From: Fasciolopsis buskii | Lineage: Eukaryota > Platyhelminthes > Trematoda > Plagiorchiida > Fasciolidae | Length of the DNA: 64,000 nucleotides | Assembly (NCBI GenBank): GCA_008360955.1 | Contig: LUCM01007479.1 | Coordinates: forward strand, 1-64,000 | Direction of reading: 5' to 3' | Translations under genes and position numbers: made by a program | Shown: positions 12,120 to 23,886 of the stretch, piece after piece | Layout: every line of letters begins with the position of its first letter | How positions within the stretch are numbered: the stretch's first letter is position 1 | The notes under the pieces: generated by a model | What the model was told of the DNA's origin: nothing | Database searches by the model: none | What the model saw: the letters and a program-made list of their open reading frames with translations, nothing else

Positions 12120-12270
12120 ATTTGTTTGTTTGTTTCTAAATATTTCTCGACATACGAAAGTCATGCACGAGGCAAGATCAAAATTGGGCAAAGAAAGCAT
12201 AGTGCAGACACGGAAAACAGAAATAAAACATACAACGCAATGTGGTTTCTCTTGCAAGATCAAAACAGGC
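12120..12270. repeat. Dispersed short repeat, copy 2 and a partial copy
   Basis: TATTTCTCGACATA and CATGCACGAGGCAAGATCAA at 12141-12181 align with copy 1 and with the copy at 34.7 kb, in the same orientation. The 10-mer GCAAGATCAA is repeated exactly at 12026-12035, 12172-12181 and 12254-12263. The region may therefore hold a local array of two or three diverged copies. The third occurrence shares little outside the 10-mer. Confidence 0.45.
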
Positions 12271-12702
12271 GATGTGATTTCCTGATCACGGGGTTTCGAG
12301 TTTTAAACTAAGCTAGGTAATGATTTGCAAAGATTTTTCTGTGACTGACTGCCAGTCCTGCACGGCAAGTAATACTACGTTTGAATGCAGCAAAGCTGCG
12401 TACCGCGGGCGCAAAATATGGCTGGAGGGCAATGGCTGTCGCCGCCTGTTGGCTGGGATCCTCGAAAATCAAGTGAGTTATTTGGTGGAGATGATAATTA
12501 ATATGGATGTGATAACGGAATGAAGATGAGCGAAAACCAGGGTAAATATCAGAAAAAGGCAGTATTAAACTCGAAAAATCTTGATTTTCTTAGCTGGAAC
12601 ATGGCATGAAGACAAAAGCAGATGCGTGATTGGTACCTCGTCTTTTTAAGGAGAAGCGCTGGCTTGCTGCTGTAATCAAAGATTTCATATTTTGGGGTGA
12701 AT
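12271..12702. other. Unassigned, 430 bp
   Basis: A 67-codon frame (12320-12523 +) with several cysteines is open but unrecognised. Nothing else is visible. Confidence 0.4.
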
Positions 12703-12800
12703 TGATTTGAAGGGCTGCACCACCGAGCTAACTAAGTTCCGGATCTGCTTTCGGAAATCAAGCACTGGGAATGCCCCGGGTCGCGCTTATACGCTCTTTT
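12703..12800 (+). pseudogene. 5S-rRNA-like fragment with internal deletion
   Basis: CACCACC (12718-12724) is followed after exactly 26 bases by TCGGAAATCAAGC (12751-12763). This matches both the sequence and the spacing of the conserved eukaryotic 5S rRNA blocks CACCACC and TCGGAAGCxAAGC. The sequence then jumps to CTGGGAATGCCCCGGGTC, which resembles the 3' end of 5S (CTGGGAATACCGGGTGCT), and ends in TTTT (12797-12800). About 35 bases of the 5S middle, including part of the internal control region, appear to be missing. It may be a 5S pseudogene or the head of a 5S-derived SINE. The match is by eye and the first 15 bases are weak. Confidence 0.5.
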
Positions 12801-13315
12801 GGGACAAGCTCTCTGAACCCACTCCTAAATCTTATCTTTAGTGGTCTTTAAGGCAATGTTCATGAATTTTTTCATAGCCCCAGCTGCTTTGCATGACAGG
12901 AAGTTGTTTGAGTATCATCATACTACGTGGCAAGTTTTCATCCCTATTCCCAGGGAACTGCAATTGCCAGAAGAAAATAACCAGCAAATAAACCGCGAGC
13001 ATTGTGCAGCTTTAAATTTTTATCCATCAACTCCTATTGCGGTGATTACCAGCATGATACTGTAGCCCTAAATATGCCACCGAGGATTAATCGAACGTGG
13101 TGAAAAGAAAGTTATTGATCCATCAGACGAGTGACTTTTATTTTGAGAGACAAAAATAAGCAAGCCGTTTGTGGACGACCGGATATAATGCCCGGCTATT
13201 ATTCTCAGGTAATAATATTCTTTCACATTTAGTATCATCACAGTGCACAGTTTTGATATTTCTTGGCAGATGGAACACTCGTAAGTTGCCTGCAGGCACT
13301 GATTTGTGTTAAATC
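12801..13315. other. Unassigned, 515 bp
   Basis: Frames of 74 codons (12841-13065 +) and 83 codons (13068-13319 -) are open but unrecognised. The second overlaps the start of the 179-codon minus-strand frame in another phase. Confidence 0.4.
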
Positions 13316-13855
13316 TCATCGGTTTGTGCGAAGAAAATGCGTAATATCATTCCGCCTACAGGCCCCATTGTGACCGAATTTCATGTACCATGATTTTATT
13401 ATCTGAAATGCAGTCAAGTTTAACTGGTCCGCCGACGACCGCCTCGGATCCCTTTTGCATGAAAGTGGGGACATCTTTGCCACGTCCTTAATGTGTTTGT
13501 AGGCAGAGACACCGTTGTGGTGTTCCCCTTTTTTCAGCTTCGAACGCGCTTTTTTATTCAAGGCCAACTGCAGTCGTACGGATTTGTCAACAGAGGCCTG
13601 CGCGATGTTTCGGACCGGCAACATGAAAAGCAGCTGTGAAAGCCGATGCACATCCAACTGTTTGATAAAGCCTTTCTTAGGTGCGTCTGCTGCTAAACTG
13701 CGCAACGCGCTGCTCAACAGCTGGTCGTTATGATGCAATTTTATTTTGTGATCCATAGTTTCCTGCATTTCTAACATTGGTTCGTTTCGATGTGCGCCAA
13801 CTCTGCTCGGATTGACACTGAACAATCTAACCAAGAAAACCCGAGGCAGTGGCAC
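13316..13855 (-). CDS. Unrecognised 179-codon ORF
   Basis: This is the second-longest open frame in the window and is not explained by a neighbouring gene. The product would be basic. Residues 1-19 (MPLPRVFLVRLFSVNPSRV) look like a mitochondrial presequence: no acidic residues, several arginines, hydrophobic. The middle is hydrophilic and partly helical, and residues about 101-110 are lysine-rich (NKKARSKLKKG). I do not recognise a domain. There is no evidence of splice sites or expression. It may be a chance frame, a single exon, or a fragment of a decayed gene. The start is simply the first ATG of the open frame. Confidence 0.25.
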   Translation of the reverse strand: MPLPRVFLVRLFSVNPSRVGAHRNEPMLEMQETMDHKIKLHHNDQLLSSALRSLAADAPKKGFIKQLDVHRLSQLLFMLPVRNIAQASVDKSVRLQLALNKKARSKLKKGEHHNGVSAYKHIKDVAKMSPLSCKRDPRRSSADQLNLTAFQIIKSWYMKFGHNGACRRNDITHFLRTNR

Positions 13856-16800
13856 TATGAAGCACTCAAAGATTAGTCATGGCCAATGGGAAAAATTTCG
13901 GAAAAGGAAAAGCCCCTGAACTGACAATGAAAACTGCAACGGTTGCCCACAAATTCCGCCGGGTTCCTCAGAATTTAATCCGTGCTTTCCTCAAGGACAC
14001 TCTAAAAGTAACTTAACTCTCCACTTTCCGGACCCTCAAACCAAGGTATTTCTTTTACATCGTTTTGGAGTCTTTGATAAAACCCATCTTCAGCACGCTC
14101 ATAATGTGAAACAGGATGGAAAATTCATATGTTTATACCGGCCCAGATAGCAATTATTTTTGCTAAGCTACGGGCTTCCAGGAGAGCTGCATAGGCTACC
14201 ACCTCCGTTCTCCTGTCGCCTTCCTAAACAAATTGCGATCGTAGAGTTTCAAACAGAGGCTATATTTGATGTGCTTCATGGACCAAAGAATGTTTTGCAA
14301 ACTCTACAGGCTATTAACACTTACCGATCAAGCAACAGACGGTTGTGTTTGTGATGAAACGTGCTACCATTTCACGTCGCAATCCGATGCCAATCAGACA
14401 CACAACAAACCTCGACGCCCGGCTTCACACCCGAACCAAACCTCTACGCCTATCCTCAAGCATCTTTTCGTCCCCGATTGCATTTTCTGGACCCCTCAAC
14501 TATCTTAGTCAATTACTTCAAGCTGAAACGGATGTACAGTAGAATATTGATTCACAGATGCTTCGCATGCTTTACGTCATCTGCACCTCTTCAGCCTTGA
14601 GCTGAATCCAATGAATGTCTAGTTTTGGAACCGTACGCTCCGACCCCATTTAATCTTATTACGTTTACCTCCAAACCCCTGTCCAACCTTGCACGCAACT
14701 TGCGTAATTTAAAAAGGCTATCAAATTTCATGGTATCCGACATCATGCTGCACACTTGATGATCCTGCCGCAGCTCACCTCTGAAGGGTTATTCCAAGTT
14801 TAGCGCCGTTCACAATTCTGAATAACTAGTCAAATGATAGCGTCTGGCACCTTCGTCAAAACATCTCCGCCCAATTTCACCACACTTTAGGTCGGCCCAA
14901 ATCGCAATGTCGTCTCGCTGTCTGGATGTCTAACAATAAATCATCGAAACCAGACCTTTATGATGGCATATAAGTAGGCCTTCATCCTACCTGTTTATCC
15001 CTGATCCCCTCAAAAAGTAGGAAATCTGAGCATCATTAACCAAAGACAATTAATTTTGCTAATCCTGAATAGTTTATGATGCAATCCCATCTTTGCCTTC
15101 CTCTTCCCGTCGAATGGCACTTTGGTTCTACTTATGACTGCCACTTTTGGGCACAAATAGCCCTCCAGGTGAACCACCCGTTTCAGTTTCCCCTTGTAAA
15201 CTTTTTAAACCCAAGGTCTTGGGTGTTTTCTTCTAGGGTCACTGCCCGTTCCATCGTTTTGCACTGGAATTTCGAGATCCGCTTTTCTCTCTAGTATCAC
15301 ATGTTTACCGTTAAGGACTTTTGAATCGATTTTTCCATGCGCATACTCGTTTTGCATGCCATCTTGTGCCCTCATGCTGCCTGGTGCCTGTATCTGGGAA
15401 TGTATTCACATTGTGTCCCGTTTTTGTTTTTGCTGAATGTACACTAACGCGCTTTTCAAGCTGCGGCTAGCGTAAACGTCGCACTATGGCTCCTAGTATG
15501 TCTCTTCCAGGTTTTTGAATCCATCTGCACTTGGTAGGCTGATTGTACTTGCTGTCCCGGCCACCAGGGCCTTAACTAGTTTTTCGGGTTTTGTGTTTGG
15601 ATTATTGCTTCCATAGCTGTCTTGCCTAAACCAACTTCACATATATCCTCCCACCTACCCTTTGCCTGGAAAGCAATAACTTTGACGCGAAACTTTGCGT
15701 TCTTCTGGTGGGACGGGTGTGACGTGAAGTGGGCACCGTGCGGGTAAGGCCAAGCCGGCAGGTCTCGTGATCATGAAAGCACCAGTCGGCGCCACCTTAC
15801 CGAGACCTTGAGACTGTTCGCAATTTCGCCTTGTTGTTGCCTTCCCTTTCAAGCCGACAATCCTATTTAGCTGATGTCAGTGAAAGCGTAGTTTTTCCTT
15901 CCTTTTTACGGATTTAACGCAGATAGACCTCCTCCATAAAACCACCTTAGAAATTTGGTTCCACTAATTATCGGTCTTTTCATCGCACTCCCATTTAGAC
16001 GGTTCGCTAATTCTTTGGCCGAATTTGATTGCCACAATACTATTACTGATACAATTTTAACTTAGGTGCTGTTACAATATATGGAACAAAAACTACTGGA
16101 CCATTCGTCTCTCTATACGGCTAGACAGAGATATTGCTTGTCTTCGCTCCTCACCCGTCACACTACTGTGCTTCTTGTGATAAAGTTATACTTATCAGGA
16201 TTTCCGACTCTAATATCCTGAATACACCAGGTCATCTTGTTAAACTTTGCTTCTTCTAGGTCTAAGCTCACCAAAATCACATTTGCTGAATGCCCAACTC
16301 AAAACCCTGAAAACCTATCGACCAAATTCCAAAGTGCATCTTTAGTACCACGGATGTGCCCACTCACAGTAATAAGGAAGTAAGGAAATCAGACCAAAGG
16401 AGCTAACCGGTAAAACAAACCAATGGCACTAGTGATTAAAAACTTGCTTTGTCCCAACTACCTTAATAATACGCCCGAAAACCCAGTAGGCGAGCGTTTC
16501 GCTTTTGTCTGCCAGGCTATTAGCTCAGCGTCTTCAGCGTTCACTCAGGAAGCTAAAAGAAGTCTAGTGCCGTGGTTTTTAGTTTTCTCAGTTGCATTCC
16601 ATTCGACACTTTTAAAAATGCTTTTCCTTTGCTCGTAGTATGACGGACGAGCCATGTCACTGTTTTAGACTGTTCAAACGAGTGCTGGGGAAATTTTTTC
16701 TAGTGCTACATCACGTTCTCCGTCCCAATGTTGCAAGTCCGCTTTGAGCAATCGAGTTATGGTTTCCCCGTCCACTTCCATCAAGTTCATGAATTTGATT

Positions 16801-19800
16801 CAAGGAAAAACCGCTATTAAAAGAGAGGCCCTTAGAATGCATGCAAAGGAAAATTCAAGAATGATTCCATTAAACGAGGATTCCTTAAACTATTGGCTCT
16901 GTTAGGAGCCCAGGATGCAAACCGGTACGTGTTTCCTCAAACTGATCACAAGCGATTGTTGATCTAGACAACTCCCCCTCACCTCTTGTTCCATAGATGC
17001 TGACTACATGCCCTCCGTTTCCCAGACTGTGACGTCGTCAGAGCAAAGTTCAAGGTCGGACAACATGTTTCGTAAGATTCCAATTTTTTTGGATTAGATT
17101 ACAGGGAAATTCATCAAATGTATTTGGAAAATCAATGAAAATAGCGTGCAAAAAGTCCACTGTTATAAGCTTGGGTTGCACTATCCAGAAAACAGCGTTT
17201 TAAATGTGTACTATCTTCAGGCACGAATGCTATACCGTCCATTAAAAATTAAACTTTTATCACGGATGCGCTCACCTAAAATTGCTTTTAAGGACACTAA
17301 AATCCTTTGGGGATGCCGGTTAGGCTCATGGGTCTGTGTCTACGCAGCTAGTGGTGAACTTACTCCTCAAAGACAAGGCCCCTGGCCCCGCGCTTCCAGG
17401 AAACTAGGAATATGCTAAGGCAAAACTCTGTCCGGAGCTTCGTGCGGCCGTTTGCGGATAACAGGAGCCACACTCCGGGATTTAGTTGACTTAACTGGTT
17501 GCCCATCCCATGCTAATTGACATTCAAGCTGCTAACAACTTGGATACCTACAGGGATGAGAAAAGCAGAATAGAGTGCTGGTTAGTGGACCAAACATTTT
17601 CAGAACACTAGACCCAAAAACCGTTCTCACTTCAAGGAAGGTCATGGGCGGTGCATCCAAATCTTATTTTTTCATGACTCCACACATTCGCCTTTTTTCA
17701 CTTCATAAATGTGGTTCATGTGTGAACGAGAAGCGACGTGGAGTTTCTTTTGTAAAACAGGTGCCTCGGTTTTGGTTTGTCACGTGGTCCGTGTGACCGG
17801 CAATGCGGCATCGTAAAATTTTAACCGCTTGGACCTGTAGTGTTAATTCGGTTCAGAAGGTCTGTTTAAGGGCATCTAATGGACTCCGGAAGGAGGATTT
17901 TCTTGTCGCTGTGAAGCTTTTCCTCAACAGAGACGGTGTTTGGCTTACTGAATGCATCCTGCAGTGCGAGCATCAAGACAATCATTATTAATCTAAGGTC
18001 TTGCGTCACAGCGTGTTTTGGCTAGGAAATGGCGGCTATGGTCAAAGGTTTCTTTGTGTAATCCACGGCATTGCGTATACTGAAGGGCACTTACCATTCA
18101 GTAAATGATGTAACCAGGAAAGAGTACCAAGCGATTAATTTTTCGAAGCAATAAATTCTACGTGACCGTGTCCACTTGATGTTCCCCATTGACGCTATCA
18201 AATCAAACAACAGCAAGGGTTTCCCAGTGCGATTCCGAGTTGTAGTCGGAAAAACCAAGCACTCAAATAGCCTGCATGGCCGGGTGAGTAATGCCAGTTT
18301 GAAAGGAATTTCAATTTTTTCTCTACTTTATTTCATCGTGGAAAATTTTAATTCCTCAGGCAGAAGTCAATTTGGTGGTCGTTAGACGGACTGTACCCAT
18401 TTTTTGCTTTTGGAAGGATGAGCATATGTCAAAGCAACGGCGCAAAACCTGACTATGAGTGACACAAACGCGTCCTAAGGAAGGCCTGCGTAGTTTAAGA
18501 TCGAAGGCCACTGCCAAATCGGTGAATCATATTTGTGTCAGAAAAGAAATTTTTCAAAAGAGCAGGCTGATCGCTGGCGGCGAAAATCCAAATTTAGCTT
18601 CCTTGGTGTTTGTTTTCGGGCATATTATATCTAGATTAGGGCCAACCTTTAGATAGTCCACACGAAAAATCAACAATTATAGCTCTTTTTAATTCACGGA
18701 GTCCTTGATAAGGTGCTGCCCTAGGTGCTGCAAAATGGCTCAGAGCATACATAATTTGGCAGCTATTTATATTCACCTGATTTGCGACGGTTTTGAGGCC
18801 ACTCATCACAAGTGTCCATGTGGGTATTTGCTTTGTACAAGTTAACCATAAAGATATTTCTTGTAGGAACCTATGAAGTGAAGTCATCAACTACTGTCCT
18901 CATGCGTAGAGACAAACTGGGGTTCGAGGGAAAATTCCACAAAGCATTTCAGTTCGGTTGGGTTATTAAAGCATTTAGAGATGCTCCGGGGCTGGTAAAG
19001 AATGAGCGCCAAAGAACTGTGAATGTGTCAAGGGTCCTACTTTTCAAAACTGGTGTAATCACGTAACCTGCATGGGAAGGTTTACAGTGTGAAGCAGCTA
19101 CATCCTAATTAGTTGGATATGCATGGTTTCGTTTAATTACAAAGGGGGTAAAACCTAAAGACGATGGGCAAATAGGAAAATGTGTAAGGCAGCAGAATGG
19201 TAAAAGCTATTTTGGAAATTTGAGGAAAATTTGGTGGATGGTTGTTCAGAAACAAAAATTCTTTTATTAGTATAAGGAAGATAAGACTGTTAAGGCTGTT
19301 GACGTGATATACTGAAGACTTCGAGAGAAGGTTGATGAAGTGCTGTTGATTGAAGCGTTGGTTATAAAGTGGCTTTTCCCCAGCAGTTGTCGATCGTTAG
19401 ATTATTTCAACAGTGGTCGCAGTGGGAGTGGGAAATGGGTTTTTGGCTTCATGAGACCCATGAGCATTCTGCTAATGAGTGCTTAATTTGGTAATTGCAT
19501 GGCAATTACAGGAGAATCAGTATAGATGAATAGATAGTAGACGGTGTTAAGGCCGAGCCCTGAATGGAAAACTGGATTATGCACGGTTAGGTGAGAGTCG
19601 TTAAGGTTGAATTGTGAATGATAGAATGATAATAACATCTACCAACAAGGCTGCGCCATTGACATTGTATCATTCTCAATTAAAAACAAAACATGATACA
19701 TTGATTTTATGATACAATTCTAACGGCATTTGTTCGCGATATTTACAAACTAGTAAAGGCTAAGTTGGCCAAAAGCGGAGATGAGTGGTCTTCGTAGTGC

Positions 19801-22800
19801 CTATGGTTCATGGAGTTGGCAACGGCCTGTTTAGCCCTCATGCATGGACTACCATTCAGGTGCGAACAAGAAAGATGGATTGTTTTCCTATAGTCTGGTT
19901 TGCTGGGGGCAAAATACTTGGGTAGCCAGTGCCTCTGGATCTAGGAATTTTCCATTTTATGAAATCCTTCCTGCAGTAACTTCAGCTGATTCATAACGGA
20001 AGAGAGAGCTTAAGGCCTGCCGCTTGGTGACCGGATCGTTAGTTGATTTCGAAGTTTGAAAAATTGGACAGATGATGCGCTATTTTCCCCTTCTCTGCAT
20101 TACGCTTCTCAACGTTAGTCGGGGCACCCGCCCTACCTACCATTATCACCATCGTCTAGTCTTACGCAAGTAAACTTGAGGCATCACCAATCTGCTCTCA
20201 CACAATCCGATTTTTAAATCACATTTTCCGTATTTCCGTTGCGTATCCGGTATCTGGTATCGGTAGTCAATGCCAAACTTATACAACAGGCAAGATCTCT
20301 ATTCTGTCCGCTTATCTTTTCATTCATATGGCAAACTCTAGATCGGATTACCCTTTCATTTGCCGCTACCTTGGCTGCTTCACTGTTCAACATACCAGCT
20401 GGTTGGCACTCACATCGAATCCCCCAGGAATCCCGTGTTGCAGGAATGTGCTAGGCCGACTCAAGGCTTACTTGCAAATACTTGGACAAATTGAGCCCTA
20501 CCTCCGACCATCTGAGACATCCATGACGTTAATAACCATCAAGAGCGGCTGTAAACACAGTGGTCACCATTACCACCGGAAGCAAAATGCGAAATTCTGC
20601 AATATCCTCTCCCAAAATAGGAAGGCCCTCGCATTAGTTAAATGATATTATTGCGCATTTTCACCCTCGGCCTGAGCACAGCGTCGACCAAGATTGTCCT
20701 GCCTTCTGCGTTGAACACTAGGCATTCCATCAGCCCGCCTCACATTCCCGTCTAATATAGACCGTTCTACAATTGTCCGCAAACACCGGGCTGTGTACTG
20801 ATCTCTTTCCTATAAATGTGGACAATGAGATGATTGCAGGGACAAAGGCCACCATTTAGCAATTTAGTAAAACTCATTGCACCGTAAAAGAGGACCTACC
20901 ACTGACCGTTTCTTGAGGCTTGTCATCCCGCATGTTTGGTCAAAACTGAAAGTTCCCTTGTTGATGCTAACAACTAACAAACCGTCTGGCACGCGGAAAG
21001 ACAGGAAGAATTAAATGTTCATTCTTAGGTTTTAAGCCTCTGCTTTTAGCCGTTAGTATGCCAATCTCTATTTAATTGCTCCACCCATCCTTTCATTCTA
21101 AGCGCCCTGGAAATCAGCTTTCTATTTTAGTTTTTTACTTCAAGTAGATTTTGCTGGAATGCGTCGCATTATTCTCAGATCGCTTTCCTCTTTTGAGACT
21201 TCTGTGAAATTTCACATTGTCTTCACGTGCAACCGACTAATTTTGATGAACCTCAATAAAAATCGCTTACAACTTTTGTAATTTGTGAAGTTAGGTAAAT
21301 CGGCCTCCAGAACTATCTCCACCTAAAATCTCTCATTCTTCTACTCTCTCTTTACATGCTGCCTAAATTTTGCATCAAACATGCGTTAAAAACGTTTCTT
21401 TCATCCCATGTATCCAGCGATTCCCTAAATAGTGCTAGCTTTTACTACGCATGTATGGGCCTAATCATGCCCTCGGGTTTGCCTATCATAATGGAAAGAA
21501 TAAAATATTATAACCTACGATGGATATTTATCATCTCTTAAGCGATGCGAAGGGTTTTATCTCGTTTCATCCTCTTATGTTCATGTTCAAAGGCCTTTAG
21601 GCCGCATTTTTAGTCCACTATCAGTCTTACTAACCAGTTACGGTACGGTTGGCTTTCTCCTTGTGTTTTCTTTGTTGCTACTAGCAGGCCAACTTATTTC
21701 CTCTTCCGACTCACCCACCAAGCCTATCAAGTTCCCAACCATAGTGCTAAAATTCACCGGAAAAGTTTGTAGAGAATTTTTAATAGCTATCTCACCGCTG
21801 ATTAGCGTCTTCTTGACTCCCAAATGCTTTGCTTCTAGGAATTTTAACATATGTTGCCTGAAATTTCCCGTTCCCATGTATTAGCGGTCGGGTATTAAAA
21901 GTTCCCCATGTTGTAATTTTGCATTCGTTCATCGCCATTCTTCTCGACATCAACCCCCATATACTGACTGGGTTCCATCTCACTCACCCTTATTTTTGTC
22001 ATTTCCGGAAACTTTCCGGAATTTTCGATCTGAGCAGATTTTTAGCCCTAAGTTCTTCCTGTCGCAACTGCAAGAAGCAACCCATCTAGCTTCTGTTCTC
22101 CATCGATATTCTTTCGTCAAAACCCACTGCAGACTTCTGATATGGCTTTACAACGACGACGCATTCTTAATTCCAGTATTTTTGCATTTCCACATTTCCG
22201 TCACCTCCTTTGGTAGGTAAACTCATCCCGTATCAACAGCTCTTTTTCTTTGGCGACCCAGTTGACCTTGTGTTTTTTACGACCCTTGATAACGACATTA
22301 AAATGACAATGACATTCATAGTTGCATGGACGTGATTTTCAGCTCCCCCGCAGCGAATCCCCCTGTTTATCGGCGTTCTCCTCTTTCGAATTGACTTGCT
22401 CTTTTTTCTCCGGTATCCATCGTTTTTGTTTGCTTCAAAGGAAACCAGTTCTTGCTTCTGCCATTATCGTAATTATTGAACATGCTTTCAGGATGCTTTC
22501 GGCTGTTGCTGTAATGTGTCGCTATCTTGCCTTAGTAGATATTGCAAAAGATGAGCATGCATTAGTAAAACCATCAGCTAACACAACAATAAACGGGATG
22601 ATACCAACCGAGGCTGGGGGTTTTATTCACTCTCACTTTACCGCGTAGACAACAGGGATACACTCAAAGAATAATGGAAAACGCTGTAATTAAAGGCACT
22701 ATTTTTTCCCCGAAATCACTTTCATGGATGCAGTGAAAAATGCTTGTCAGAAAACTCACATCTGTGTTCAGTACCGGCTGGCTCCGAATCCAAGCTTACA

Positions 22801-23560
22801 AACATCTTCACGACGGGCGCGAGGGATGATTCGACTCGGAAGATCAACAACCAAAACCTCTGAGAAGTAAATTATACTTTTTGCATAGTTACACACGTCT
22901 CTACCGCGAAGGCGTAAACTACTTTCCACGAAGGCCATTCCAATCCTATCGAACCTTCTGCTGTTTGGTTTATACTTGTCACATGGACATTCCAAGAAGC
23001 GATAGACAATTTGGTTCAAGTTTTATCAGAACATTAGATAATAAAAGTTTCATTCTCATTTCCGATGTCAGTAGAGAACTGCGTGATTTAGATTTGGGAT
23101 TGGTACACACTTGCCTTGTCCTTATGAAATTCTGCGCGGGTGTCCATAAAATGGAAGTGTCATCACGCAGTCAATGCAACCCGTTAACAACCAGATCTCA
23201 AAAACTCAGCCTCAACGACGAGTTAGGTATTCCCGCGTTATAGCGGGAAATCGCTTCAGCGTTATCTTTGGTTTCTTCAAAAGTGTTTCACCTGCGCTGA
23301 ATTTACTTATTATCTGGATGAAATGAGGGGCCCGTGAATTTCCTTCGGCCTGAATAAATGCACTGCTTAATCACCAGCGCCAGCTGCTTTTACGCAAATC
23401 AAAATATAACCTTCGTCGCACACATCTGAGACAGGAATTGAGGCCGTTTGAAACAGATTTGATGCCTGGGCATGTGCATCTAAAGCTCATTAAACGCGTA
23501 TTCCTTCCTACATGTTTGCTTCCAGCGATCAGTCAAAATGTTAGACCCTGTCGATGGAAG
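13856..23560. other. Unassigned region, 9.7 kb
   Basis: No gene or element is recognised. The longest frame is 120 codons (22881-23243 +). Strand composition alternates in blocks: about 14.1-16.7 kb and 20.1-22.4 kb have a C/T-rich + strand, and about 17.0-19.6 kb has a G-rich + strand. Small inverted repeats are present: GTAATTG/CAATTAC near 19.49 kb, TTGTATCAT/ATGATACAA near 19.67-19.71 kb and TTCCCGC/GCGGGAA near 23.23 kb. I attach no function to them. Confidence 0.5.
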
Positions 23561-23886
23561 TTTGTTGGCGATAACGGGAAGTTGAGGAAAACGGCCAACT
23601 CCACTGAGTTAATGTTCTGGAGGGCCGAGTGTCATAAAGGGTAGCCGGAGGACGAACGGTGAAATTCTTGGAGAGCCTCCTCACTTCTCTGAAAAATTTG
23701 CTTTCAGCTTAGCGGAAAAACTGCGCCCCTCATTGTTTGCAAAGTTGAGAGAAAGATATCGTTAACTTGGCCTTTTTACCCCTCCAAGCAATTTGTTACC
23801 CACTTTAGTAACTAGAACCCTGGGCGATCTTCCTAAGGGCTGACGCTATCGAGATGACCCTCGGCAACCTATTTCGTCCGGGATTT
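23561..23886 (+). pseudogene. Diverged 18S-rDNA-like fragment
   Basis: GGTGAAATTCTTGGA (23658-23672) is an exact copy of a near-universal 18S rRNA block. Other short blocks follow the 18S order: TTTGTTGG (23561-23568) and GAGG upstream, and AATGTTCTGGAGGGCCGAG starting 47 bases before the exact block (18S has about 46). Downstream come GAAAAATTTGC, ATGACCCTCGGCA near 23853, and CCGGGA. Spacing downstream is longer than in 18S and most bases between blocks differ. This may be an old rDNA-derived pseudogene fragment. The weaker blocks could be coincidence. Confidence 0.35.

Noticed and set aside
21792..21983. CKITTWGTF on the minus strand, vaguely like the start of a LINE endonuclease (ITTWNVR)
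   Set aside because: Later endonuclease motifs are absent and the match covers only a few residues.
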